DNA of 64,000 bases. Source: Flavobacteriales bacterium. GTDB lineage: Bacteria; Bacteroidota; Bacteroidia; UBA10329. Positions 42,780 to 50,695 of the stretch are shown here, one piece after another (positions within the stretch are counted from its first letter, which is position 1; each line of letters starts with the position of its first letter). A program made the position numbers and the translations under genes. The DNA lies in assembly GCA_020635535.1 (NCBI GenBank), contig JACJZP010000001.1, forward strand, positions 248,001 to 312,000, in the 5' to 3' direction. The notes under the pieces are model-generated. The model was not told the origin of the DNA. It saw only the letters and a program-made list of their open reading frames with translations, and did not search any database.

Positions 42780-44621
42780 ATGCAGAGCTACTGGAGCATT
42801 ATTGCGCTTCTCAGAAATTACAAGGGTCAGGTGCTGACCGTGGTGCTGTTCAACATCCTTTCGGTCATCTTCTCGCTTTTCTCGCTCACCATGGTTGTTC
42901 CATTGTTGGGCGTACTTTTTGGCATTCAGCCTATTGTGACCGAGAAACCGCCAGTCTCGCTCAACCCGAACGACCTCATTGACCTGTTCTACTACGAGGT
43001 GAGCAAGCTCATTCTGAACGATGCAGGCGAGATTACCACAGATGGACAGATGCGTGCTCTTGTATTCATTTGCGCGTTTGTCATCATCACTTTCTTCCTC
43101 AAGAACCTATTCCGCTACATGGCGCTTTATTTCAGCGCTCCATTGAAGAATGGCGTTGTACGCGATATACGAAACCGTCTTTATCACAAGGTTGTTAACC
43201 TGCCTATTGCCTATTTCTCAGAGGAGAGGAAGGGTGATGTAATTGCCAAGATGACGGGTGATGTGCAAGAGGTAGAAAGTTCCATCATGAGTTCGGTGGA
43301 AGTGGTTTTCAAAGAACCGTTCACCATCATTTTCTTCCTCGGAACGCTGGTGGTTTGGAGTCCTCAGTTAACGCTTTTCGTACTCATTCTTCTGCCCGTT
43401 ACCGGGCTGGTCATTGGCCGTGTCGGTAAAAGTTTAAAGCGCTCTTCAAAGAAAGTTCAGGCCCAAATGGGTGTGCTGGTTTCGTCAATGCTCGAAACAC
43501 TTTCTGGTCTTCGGATCATCAAAGCATTCAACGCCATCGAAACCTCTTACGAAAAGTTCCAGATTCAGAATGAGGAGTACCTGCGGCAAAAAGTGAAGAT
43601 GATCCGCAAGCAGCACCTGGCCAGTCCGCTGAGCGAAGTGTTGGGAACCATTGTGATGGTGTTGGTGATCTACCGCGGTGGTTCGTTGGTCCTGAACGGT
43701 GATGGACTTACAGCTGACCTTTTCATCGGTTACATCGTCATTTTCTCACAGCTCATTCAGCCTTCCAAAGCGCTTACCTCATCCATCTATATGATTCAAA
43801 AAGGAATGGCTGCAGCTGAACGTATAGATACCGTTCTGAATGCTGCAGAGACCATCCGCGAAAAGCCGAATGCCGTTGGTTTGGAGAAATTTGAGAAGGA
43901 GATCAATTTTAAGACCGTGAGCTTCTCTTATGAGAACGGAGTGAATGTTCTAAAAGACATCAACCTTGTTGTGAAACGTGGCAGAACAATTGCGATTGTC
44001 GGACCATCTGGAGCAGGAAAGACCACCTTGGTTGACCTGCTTCCGCGCTTCTACGACCCAACTGAGGGTGCGGTATTGATCGATGGTATCGACATCCGGG
44101 ATGTGAAGGCATGGGATCTGCGCGCCAAGTTGGGAATCGTCACACAGGAAGCCATTCTGTTCAACGACACGGTTTTCAACAACATTGCTTTCGGGCTGAA
44201 AGGTGTTTCTGAGGAAGATGTGATGAATGCAGCCAAAGTGGCCAATGCACATGATTTCATTTCGCAGATGGACAAAGGCTACCACACCAATATTGGTGAG
44301 GATGGCGGCAAACTTTCGGGTGGTCAGCGGCAGCGCATCAGTATCGCGAGAGCAATTCTCCACAACCCACCTATTTTGATCTTGGATGAGGCGACTTCGG
44401 CACTTGATGCTGAAAGCGAAAAACTGGTTCAGGATGCGTTGTTCAAACTCATGGAGAACAGAACTTCATTGGTTATTGCGCACCGACTTTCCACCATCAA
44501 ATATGCCGATGAGATCATTGTAATTGACGAAGGCGAGATCATTGAGCGTGGCAACCACACGGGTTTGATGGCTCACAACGGAGTTTACAAGAAACTCTAC
44601 GAAATGCAGGCTTTTGTTTAG
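42780..44621 (+). CDS. msbA: MsbA-type ABC exporter (fused permease and ATPase)
   Basis: The 613-residue half-transporter has six membrane helices (to about residue 330) and an ATPase domain with Walker A GPSGAGKTT, signature LSGGQRQR, Walker B ILILDEATSALD and the H-loop IAHRLST. Homodimers of this type flip lipid A core or other lipids or drugs across the inner membrane; the Bacteroidota N-terminus (FNILSVIFSLFSLTMVVPLLG) fits the MsbA-like group. Its TAG stop is the first triplet of the repeat at 44619-44688. Confidence 0.88.
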   Translation: MQSYWSIIALLRNYKGQVLTVVLFNILSVIFSLFSLTMVVPLLGVLFGIQPIVTEKPPVSLNPNDLIDLFYYEVSKLILNDAGEITTDGQMRALVFICAFVIITFFLKNLFRYMALYFSAPLKNGVVRDIRNRLYHKVVNLPIAYFSEERKGDVIAKMTGDVQEVESSIMSSVEVVFKEPFTIIFFLGTLVVWSPQLTLFVLILLPVTGLVIGRVGKSLKRSSKKVQAQMGVLVSSMLETLSGLRIIKAFNAIETSYEKFQIQNEEYLRQKVKMIRKQHLASPLSEVLGTIVMVLVIYRGGSLVLNGDGLTADLFIGYIVIFSQLIQPSKALTSSIYMIQKGMAAAERIDTVLNAAETIREKPNAVGLEKFEKEINFKTVSFSYENGVNVLKDINLVVKRGRTIAIVGPSGAGKTTLVDLLPRFYDPTEGAVLIDGIDIRDVKAWDLRAKLGIVTQEAILFNDTVFNNIAFGLKGVSEEDVMNAAKVANAHDFISQMDKGYHTNIGEDGGKLSGGQRQRISIARAILHNPPILILDEATSALDAESEKLVQDALFKLMENRTSLVIAHRLSTIKYADEIIVIDEGEIIERGNHTGLMAHNGVYKKLYEMQAFV

Positions 44622-44688
44622 TTCAAAGTTGAATGTTCAAGGTTCAAAGTGTGCTTACCTTGAACTTTAAACTCAGAACCTTGAACTA
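44619..44688. repeat. GTTCAAGGTTCAAAG-type inverted repeat, copy 1
   Basis: This 70-base element begins TAGTTCAAAG and ends CCTTGAACTA. It is internally inverted, so it can form a long hairpin. Its outer triplets are the stop codons of msbA (TAG, +) and of the sulfotransferase gene (CTA, that is TAG on the minus strand). A close copy lies at 45451-45518. Confidence 0.8.
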
Positions 44689-45429
44689 TTCATATTTGAG
44701 CGCATCCATCGGCTCCGTCAAGAACGGATACTTCCTACGCCAATCCTGCTTCGGTTTCCACGCTTTTTTACGGTCAAGGTCAAGCTCTTTCAATTCGATT
44801 CCCACAAGCTCCTCAATTACCTTTTTCTGCCCTTTTTGATCAGCCACGTAGTCCTCAAACCTTATCTCAAGAAAGCGTTCTGGCCTCGGGGTTCTGTGAA
44901 CGATATCAACATGATATTTCCAGCTTGCCGCACGCACTTTGAAGTTAAAATCGTGAAAGAGAAACTTCTTACACGGCACGTTCCATTTCTCCAATCGGTC
45001 TATTCCCATCATCACCGAAGTTGCGCCTTCAGGATGCCGCGTCCAATGGATGAACGTAGCCTTCGGGAATAGTCGTACCAACCAAGGATAAATGAGGTTG
45101 CTGTTGGGTATCTTCCAACCAACAGTCGATCGGTCACTATCAATCAACACCTTGAGATAGGTTTCCAGTCGTTCAATGAAAGTGGCCGGTATTTCTGCCT
45201 CCAACACTCTGGTAAAATCCCACTCGTAATTGCCCAAGTAATCCACAAAAGGACCGAAGATGCGGCATGCTTCATACATCGGATGCTCAGGCAGCAGGTC
45301 GCTGGCCACATTAAGCGGCTCTCCGAAGTAGACTCCCGAATCCTTCAAGGCCTCTGGCAGAATACGCGTACCGCTATGTGCCCGACCAATGATTATGATG
45401 GTTTCTTGACGGTTAAGCTTTTCAAGCAT
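44686..45429 (-). CDS. P-loop sulfotransferase-family protein
   Basis: The ATG at 45429 gives 247 residues. The 5'-phosphosulfate-binding loop is IIIIGRAHSGTRIL near residue 13, and the 3'-phosphate segment is FIHWTRHPEGATSVM; the FLEIRFEDYVAD strand is also typical. Such enzymes move sulfate from PAPS to carbohydrates or small molecules, though some relatives are inactive. It is a single gene flanked by two 70-base near-identical repeats, which suggests it was inserted as a cassette between msbA and the suf operon. An upstream ATG at 45477 falls inside the repeat. Confidence 0.8.
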   Translation of the reverse strand: MLEKLNRQETIIIIGRAHSGTRILPEALKDSGVYFGEPLNVASDLLPEHPMYEACRIFGPFVDYLGNYEWDFTRVLEAEIPATFIERLETYLKVLIDSDRSTVGWKIPNSNLIYPWLVRLFPKATFIHWTRHPEGATSVMMGIDRLEKWNVPCKKFLFHDFNFKVRAASWKYHVDIVHRTPRPERFLEIRFEDYVADQKGQKKVIEELVGIELKELDLDRKKAWKPKQDWRRKYPFLTEPMDALKYE

Positions 45430-45450
45430 GGCGCAAGATAAGTAGTGGCT

Positions 45451-45518
45451 GTTCAAAGTTGGACGTTCAAGGTTCAAAGTGAACTTATCTTGAACTTTGA
45501 ACTCAGCACCTTGAACTA
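45451..45518. repeat. GTTCAAGGTTCAAAG-type inverted repeat, copy 2
   Basis: It runs from GTTCAAAGTTGGACG to ACCTTGAACTA and by eye matches copy 1 at about 85 percent, in the same orientation. Its right end provides the stop codon of the DUF2480 gene. The sulfotransferase gene lies between the two copies. Confidence 0.8.
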
Positions 45519-46010
45519 CTTCTTAAAAAGCGGCACCGTACTGCAAGCCTCTCCGTACATCACACTTTTGGCAACGGGTGTGAGCTTGGAAACAAACTCC
45601 ACGAAAGCCGAAGTTGGGACGGGATATTTGCTACAACCTTTTACGATTACGCGTTCGTCTTGAAACTGTGTCAAATCGAGGTCAGAAAGCGCTTCTTGGT
45701 ACAGCACCGTTTCCAGCGTTTCGGACGTTCCCATGATCACTCGTTTTGCAACGGGTTGCAGGTAAGTAGCGGCCAACATGCAGGCCCACTGCGGAACAAT
45801 GGCATCGGCCGTGCATTCAATATTCACGAAAGAATTTTGGTACGCACTCCAATCGAAGTCTTTCAGTTGCTGACGGTAATCTTTCTCTCGTAGGATCAAC
45901 CCTTCAAACAGGAAATCTTTCAGGTCGAACGTTTTGCGCGGACCAACTTGGTAAAGGTCTTCCAAGTTGAAGGTGATGAGGCCGCTTTCGGCAACCTTGT
46001 TTCTGATCAT
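45516..46010 (-). CDS. DUF2480 family protein of the SUF cluster
   Basis: The 164-residue protein (MIRNKVAESGLITFNLEDLY...) matches the Bacteroidota DUF2480 family that I associate with SUF gene clusters. It has conserved cysteines in NIECTADAIVPQWACM, VKGCSKYP and GEACSTVPLF, which might handle a cluster or metal. No function is established. It is separated from the DUF59 gene by an inverted repeat (46013-46119). Confidence 0.8.
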   Translation of the reverse strand: MIRNKVAESGLITFNLEDLYQVGPRKTFDLKDFLFEGLILREKDYRQQLKDFDWSAYQNSFVNIECTADAIVPQWACMLAATYLQPVAKRVIMGTSETLETVLYQEALSDLDLTQFQDERVIVKGCSKYPVPTSAFVEFVSKLTPVAKSVMYGEACSTVPLFKK

Positions 46011-46012
46011 GG

Positions 46013-46119
46013 CTGATACGAATTACGAATGAAAAACGAATATGACGAATCCCCGCCACGCATAATCGGAGCGCATTCGCATATTCGTACCGCGCAGCGG
46101 AATTGGTAATTCGTATCAG
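46013..46119. repeat. Intergenic inverted repeat of the TACGAATTACGAAT family, copy 2
   Basis: CTGATACGAATTAC (46013-46026) and GTAATTCGTATCAG (46106-46119) are exact inverse ends of the element, with further paired ACGAATATG segments inside. It sits between two suf-operon genes and may act as a processing or termination hairpin. Confidence 0.75.
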
Positions 46120-46125
46120 TGGTCA

Positions 46126-46452
46126 TCACATAAAACCGAGCTCCAAAAGTGCTGCTTCGCTCATCATGTCTTTGTCCCAAGGTGGGTCAAAAGTGAGTTC
46201 CACTTTTCCTTGCGTCACTCCTTTCACGCCACGGACTTTTTCTTCCACTTCCAGCGGTAAGCTCTCGGCAACAGGGCAGCTTGGTGAGGTCAACGTCATC
46301 AGCACATCGGCTTTGCCATCAGCATCCACTTTTACCTCATAGATCAGTCCCAACTCATAAATATCCACAGGAATTTCAGGGTCGTAAACCGTGCGCAGCA
46401 CATCAATGATGCGCTCTTCCAGTTGCTTTACTTCATCGTAAGAAAGGCTCAT
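46126..46452 (-). CDS. SUF-system DUF59 (MIP18-like) Fe-S assembly protein
   Basis: The 108-residue protein is a single DUF59 domain with DPEIPVDIYELGLIYEV and LTSPSCPVAESLP, the cysteine being conserved in the family. Members promote Fe-S cluster maturation. The ATG overlaps the sufE stop (ATGA), so the two are co-translated. Confidence 0.92.
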   Translation of the reverse strand: MSLSYDEVKQLEERIIDVLRTVYDPEIPVDIYELGLIYEVKVDADGKADVLMTLTSPSCPVAESLPLEVEEKVRGVKGVTQGKVELTFDPPWDKDMMSEAALLELGFM

Positions 46453-46892
46453 GACGGGTTATTCATCTGGGTTTTGAATGCCAGCGCGTACAGTTTCATC
46501 TGCTTCACCATGCTCACCAATCCGTTCGAGCGTGTTGGTGATAAATGTTCCTTCAATCCGATCTGGTCGATAAAGGTCATGTCGGCATTCACAATATCAT
46601 CAGGTTTTTCGCCAGAAAGCACGCGGATAAGCAAGTTGATGATGCCTTTGGTGATGATGGCATCGCTATCGGCCGTAAATATCACTTTGCCGTTTTCCAG
46701 CTTCGCGTGAAGCCAAACGCGGCTCTGGCACCCTTTGATCAGCAGGTCGTCCGTTTTCAGACTTTCCTCGATCAGCGGCAGTTCTTTCCCAAGCCCGATG
46801 ATGTGCTCGTACTTGTCCATCCAATCATCAAAAAGCGAAAACTCATCGATGATCTCCTGTTCTTTCTCCTCTATCGTTGTCAATGCTATCAT
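46449..46892 (-). CDS. sufE: SufE sulfur-acceptor protein
   Basis: From the ATG at 46892 the protein has 147 residues. The sulfur-accepting cysteine is Cys55 in LIKGCQSRVWL. SufE takes persulfide sulfur from SufS and stimulates it. The frame can be read back to a TTG at 46898, which is not needed. It is separated from sufS by a toxin-antitoxin pair. Confidence 0.93.
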   Translation of the reverse strand: MIALTTIEEKEQEIIDEFSLFDDWMDKYEHIIGLGKELPLIEESLKTDDLLIKGCQSRVWLHAKLENGKVIFTADSDAIITKGIINLLIRVLSGEKPDDIVNADMTFIDQIGLKEHLSPTRSNGLVSMVKQMKLYALAFKTQMNNPS

Positions 46893-46901
46893 TTTCAAAA
46901 T

Positions 46902-47198
46902 TCAGACCGGTCGTGTTTCAGGGTCGCGTCTCTCATCCCAAACAGATAGGATGTGAATGATGTTCTCAGATATGTGGTAAGTAATCGCATACGTTCGTAC
47001 AATCGCGTATCGGACATCTTCAATCTCTGTGGTCTTTCCAATTGAAGGATATTTTCCGATCTGCTTTCCCATTTCATCGAATTCATCAAGTAGCTTCTCC
47101 GAGTATGTTGTCGAGCCGTTCCGTTCGATCCAGTAGTCAAGAATGTTCTGGACATCGAACTTGGCCTCACCCGTCCAGATCACTTCTTTTTCAACCAT
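46902..47198 (-). CDS. ParE-like toxin (TA pair 2), within the suf operon
   Basis: The 98-residue protein has the ParE layout: VIWTGEAKFDVQNILDYWIERNGSTTYSEKLLDEF, IGKYPSIGKTTEIEDVRYAIVRTYAITYHI, and IHILSVWDERRDPE. It overlaps the antitoxin gene by 19 bases. It lies directly between sufS and sufE, in the same direction. Confidence 0.85.
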   Translation of the reverse strand: MVEKEVIWTGEAKFDVQNILDYWIERNGSTTYSEKLLDEFDEMGKQIGKYPSIGKTTEIEDVRYAIVRTYAITYHISENIIHILSVWDERRDPETRPV

Positions 47199-47413
47199 TC
47201 CCTCAGTTCCTCCATGGTTTCTTCATGCGTGCTTACCTCTCCGTTTTTCATCTGCTCCAGTCCACGCATTACACGGGCGCGCTGCTCTGGTGTGAACTTC
47301 ACCACTTCATCATCAGCCGACTTCAGCATCTCGTAGATCGCCTCAAGCAGCTTTGGGTCATCGGTCTTTTCCAGCCGTTCCTTTATTCTTGTTTTGAGTT
47401 GTACTGCTGTCAT
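47180..47413 (-). CDS. Antitoxin of TA pair 2
   Basis: The 77-residue helical protein (MTAVQLKTRIKERLEKTDDPKLLEAIYEMLKSADD...) has the leading helix pair seen in many Bacteroidota antitoxins paired with ParE toxins. A near-consensus -7 box (TACCTTTA on the minus strand, 47432-47439) suggests that it can be transcribed on its own. Confidence 0.8.
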   Translation of the reverse strand: MTAVQLKTRIKERLEKTDDPKLLEAIYEMLKSADDEVVKFTPEQRARVMRGLEQMKNGEVSTHEETMEELREWLKKK

Positions 47414-47450
47414 GGCTTCTGATTTTATACTTAAAGGTACCGAAGTCCCA

Positions 47451-48677
47451 TTAAAACATTCGTTTCACTCTATCTATCCCTTCAACAAGCCGCGCGACTT
47501 CTTGTTTCGTGTTGTACACCGCAAATGATGCGCGTACGGTTCCTGGTACTTCAAAAAAGGTCATGACGGGCTGCGTGCAATGATGTCCCGTTCGCAGCGC
47601 AAGGCCAAGTTTATCCAGGATCACACCCGTGTCATACGGATGGATGCCATCCAACACGAACGACACCAAACCAGCGCGTTCTTTGGCCGTGCCGATAAAG
47701 CGCAATCCTTTGATGTCACGCAACTGGCTGGTGGCAAACCGTGACAATTCAGCCTCGTGCTGAATGATAAAATCATAACCGATGCTGTTGATGAAATCGA
47801 TGGCAGCGCCCAATCCGATTCCGCCCGCAATATTTGGCGTTCCCGCCTCAAATTTGTGCGGAAGATCGTTGTAGATCGTCTTCTCGAACGTCACATTCTT
47901 GATCATATCGCCACCACCCTGATAAGGCGCCATATCGTTCAGCAATTCTTCCTTGCCGTACAGCACACCAACGCCTGTCGGCCCGTACATTTTATGGGCT
48001 GAAAAAACGTAGAAATCGCAATCCAATTCCTGCACATCCACAGGCGTGTGATGTATGGCCTGCGCACCATCGATCAGCACAGGAATGTTCTGCGCATGCG
48101 CGATATCGATCATCTTTTTGATCGGGTTGATGGTGCCCAACGAGTTGGAAACATGCACCAACGAAATGAGCTCCGTTTTCGGTCCGATCAACCGCTCGTA
48201 TTCCTCCAGATCGAGCTCACCTTCCTTGCTTATCGGCACTACTTTCAGGTGCGCGCCTTTCCGCTCGCAGAGCATCTGCCACGGCACAATATTGCTATGG
48301 TGCTCCATCGCGGTGATAAGAATTTCATCGCCTTTTCGGATGAGATTTTCACCGAACGAACTGGCCACCAAGTTGATGCCGCCCGTGGTTCCCGAAGTGA
48401 AAATGATCTCGTGGTCGTGCTCAGCATTAATGAACTTCTGCACCTTCTTGCGCACTTCCTCATAAGCGGAAGTCGCCTCCTGACTCAGCGTGTGCACCCC
48501 ACGATGAATGTTGCTATTCTCGTACTCGTAGTAGTGATTTATGGCGTTGATGACCGACTGCGGTTTCTGCGAAGTAGCCCCGTTGTCGAAGTAGATCAGC
48601 GGCTTTCCGTTGACCTCTCTTTGAAGAATCGGGAACTGCGCCCGTATGCTTTCAATATCCACCAGCGTCTCGCTCAT
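47451..48677 (-). CDS. sufS: Cysteine desulfurase SufS
   Basis: The 408-residue PLP enzyme takes sulfur from cysteine for Fe-S clusters. The PLP lysine is Lys229 in FSAHKMYGPTG, and the persulfide cysteine is Cys367 in RTGHHCTQPVM. Group II features (short catalytic loop) fit SufS. Its ATG overlaps the sufD stop (ATGA). Confidence 0.96.
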   Translation of the reverse strand: MSETLVDIESIRAQFPILQREVNGKPLIYFDNGATSQKPQSVINAINHYYEYENSNIHRGVHTLSQEATSAYEEVRKKVQKFINAEHDHEIIFTSGTTGGINLVASSFGENLIRKGDEILITAMEHHSNIVPWQMLCERKGAHLKVVPISKEGELDLEEYERLIGPKTELISLVHVSNSLGTINPIKKMIDIAHAQNIPVLIDGAQAIHHTPVDVQELDCDFYVFSAHKMYGPTGVGVLYGKEELLNDMAPYQGGGDMIKNVTFEKTIYNDLPHKFEAGTPNIAGGIGLGAAIDFINSIGYDFIIQHEAELSRFATSQLRDIKGLRFIGTAKERAGLVSFVLDGIHPYDTGVILDKLGLALRTGHHCTQPVMTFFEVPGTVRASFAVYNTKQEVARLVEGIDRVKRMF

Positions 48678-49852
48678 GCACGCATTTCTTTCAGCTTCGC
48701 CTGAATTTTCTGTTCGAGAATATTACGCAATTCTTCGCTCGAAACGCTGTTCAAAACCTCGCCCGCGAAGGCAGTCAAAAGCAATGCCGTTGCCCCGAAC
48801 TCATCCAAACCTCTGGCGCGAAGGTAAAATACCGCGTCCTCATCCAACTGCCCCGTGGTGCTTCCGTGCGAGCAACGAACGTCATCCGCATAGATTTCCA
48901 ACTCAGGTTTTGAGTTCATGGTGGCATCATCGGTCAGCAGAATATTGTTGTTCTGCTGGTAGCCGTTGGTCTTCTGCGCATCGGGATGCACGAACACCTT
49001 TCCGTTGAAAACGCCCGTGCTCTTTCCGCCCAAAATGCCGCGGTAAACTTCGTTGCTTTCGCAATGCGGAACCAAGTGATCCACCAACGTGTGGTTGTCG
49101 AACAGTTCGCTGCCTTTCAGCATGTAGAAACCGTTCAAATGCGTTTCTGCATTTTCGCCTTGCAGGCGGATGTTGAGGTTATTGCGAAGCAACTTCCCGC
49201 TCAACTGGAACGTGTTCGTAGTGAAATTCGCATCGCGCTGACAGAACACTTCGGTGGTGTTCACCAAGTTTCCTTCAGCGATTTCCTGAACAATATTGAA
49301 TTCAAGCTGCGAATTCTGCCCTACAAAAATCTCTGTGACATGATTGTGTAGCGACTTCTCAGAAGCATTCGAGCCCGTGAAATACAGTTGGCATTTCAAC
49401 GAAGCGTTATCTTCCAACTCAATCAATAATCGCGTTGCCGCGAAGTAGTTTCCAGTCAACTCAAGCGCTTGGTTCAGGACCAATTCATCCGAAACCTGTG
49501 TTCCTTTCTTCACTCGGATTACCAGCACTTTCTCGAAAACCGAGGTGTTCAAAGCCGCGTGCGCTTCTTTGGTGTGAATAGCTGTCGAACCTGTCAGCTT
49601 CTCGGCTTCCGACCAGAAAATCTCTACGCCATCAACAGAATTGAACGTGCAGTCTGTGGCTGATGTAAACTCCAATCCGTTATCGAAAAGTCGTTTGGCG
49701 TTGGTGTATTTCCAATCCTCGTGCTTCTTGGATGGAATGCCGTTTTCAGCCAAAAAAGTCTCCGCTTCCGTTCGGATATTCAGGAACGAATTGGGCTTTT
49801 CAGCACCTTTCACCAACTCGGCCAGAACCGATGTCGTTGTCAGTTCGCTCAT
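48674..49852 (-). CDS. sufD: Fe-S assembly scaffold protein SufD
   Basis: The ATG at 49852, which overlaps the sufC stop as ATGA, gives 392 residues. The C-terminal beta-helix core has KTNGYQQNNNILLTDDATMNSKPELEIYADDVRCSHGSTTGQLDEDAVFYLRARG, with its conserved CSHG. SufD forms the SufBC2D scaffold complex. A longer start at 49882 is not supported by the coupling. Confidence 0.95.
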   Translation of the reverse strand: MSELTTTSVLAELVKGAEKPNSFLNIRTEAETFLAENGIPSKKHEDWKYTNAKRLFDNGLEFTSATDCTFNSVDGVEIFWSEAEKLTGSTAIHTKEAHAALNTSVFEKVLVIRVKKGTQVSDELVLNQALELTGNYFAATRLLIELEDNASLKCQLYFTGSNASEKSLHNHVTEIFVGQNSQLEFNIVQEIAEGNLVNTTEVFCQRDANFTTNTFQLSGKLLRNNLNIRLQGENAETHLNGFYMLKGSELFDNHTLVDHLVPHCESNEVYRGILGGKSTGVFNGKVFVHPDAQKTNGYQQNNNILLTDDATMNSKPELEIYADDVRCSHGSTTGQLDEDAVFYLRARGLDEFGATALLLTAFAGEVLNSVSSEELRNILEQKIQAKLKEMRA

Positions 49853-50613
49853 GCTTCTGCCGCTACTTCGTCCTTGATCCAATCGTAGCCTTTTTCTTCC
49901 AGCTCCAGCGCCAATTCCTTGGTTCCAGAACGAACAATTCTGCCGTTGTACAACACGTGCACAAAATCAGGTACGATATAATCTAAAAGTCTTTGATAGT
50001 GCGTGATTACCACGAACGCGTTGTCTTTCGATTTGAGCTTGTTGACACCGTTTGCCACAATACGAAGTGCGTCAATATCGAGGCCGCTATCGGTCTCATC
50101 CAAGATGGCCAATTTCGGTTCGAGCATCGCCATTTGGAAGATCTCGTTCCGCTTCTTCTCTCCGCCTGAAAAACCTTCATTCACCGAACGGCCTGCTAGG
50201 TTTCCGCTCAACTCCACCAACTGTTGCTTTTCCTTCATGAATTTCAGGAAATCCTTGGCTTCCAGTGGCTCCAGACCTCTGTGCTTGCGCACTTCAGCCA
50301 CCGCAGACTTCATGAAATTCACGTTGCTCACGCCAGGAATTTCCACAGGATACTGGAATGCCAAGAACAATCCTTCACGGGCACGAACCTCAGGGTCCAT
50401 GTCCAGAAGGTCTTTCCCATCAAATGTCACTTCACCATCCGTTACTTCGTAATTCTCATTTCCTGCGAGAACGGAAGCCAACGTGCTCTTTCCAGAACCG
50501 TTCGGCCCCATAATGGCATGCACTTCCCCTGGATTTACCTCCAAGTTGAACCCTTTGAGAATGTCCTTCTCCTCCACACGGGCTTTCAGATTTTTTATGC
50601 TTAGTAAACTCAT
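49849..50613 (-). CDS. sufC: Fe-S assembly ATPase SufC
   Basis: From the ATG at 50613 the protein has 254 residues. It has Walker A GPNGSGKST, signature FSGGEKKRNE and Walker B LAILDETDSGLD. SufC is a cytosolic ABC-type ATPase that drives the SufB-SufD scaffold. The frame extends to a TTG at 50619, not preferred. Confidence 0.97.
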   Translation of the reverse strand: MSLLSIKNLKARVEEKDILKGFNLEVNPGEVHAIMGPNGSGKSTLASVLAGNENYEVTDGEVTFDGKDLLDMDPEVRAREGLFLAFQYPVEIPGVSNVNFMKSAVAEVRKHRGLEPLEAKDFLKFMKEKQQLVELSGNLAGRSVNEGFSGGEKKRNEIFQMAMLEPKLAILDETDSGLDIDALRIVANGVNKLKSKDNAFVVITHYQRLLDYIVPDFVHVLYNGRIVRSGTKELALELEEKGYDWIKDEVAAEA

Positions 50614-50629
50614 TTTCAACCTTTCAGAT

Positions 50630-50694
50630 TCGAGACTTCAGATTTCAGATGGTCGTCTTTTTCTGACATCTGGTGTCTGACATCTCTCATCTCG
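50630..50694. repeat. Inverted TTCAGAT/ATCTGA repeat between sufB and sufC
   Basis: GACTTCAGATTTCAGAT is followed by TCTGACATCTGGTGTCTGACATCT. The halves are imperfectly inverse. It may stabilise or process the operon message. Confidence 0.5.
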
Positions 50695-50695
50695 T

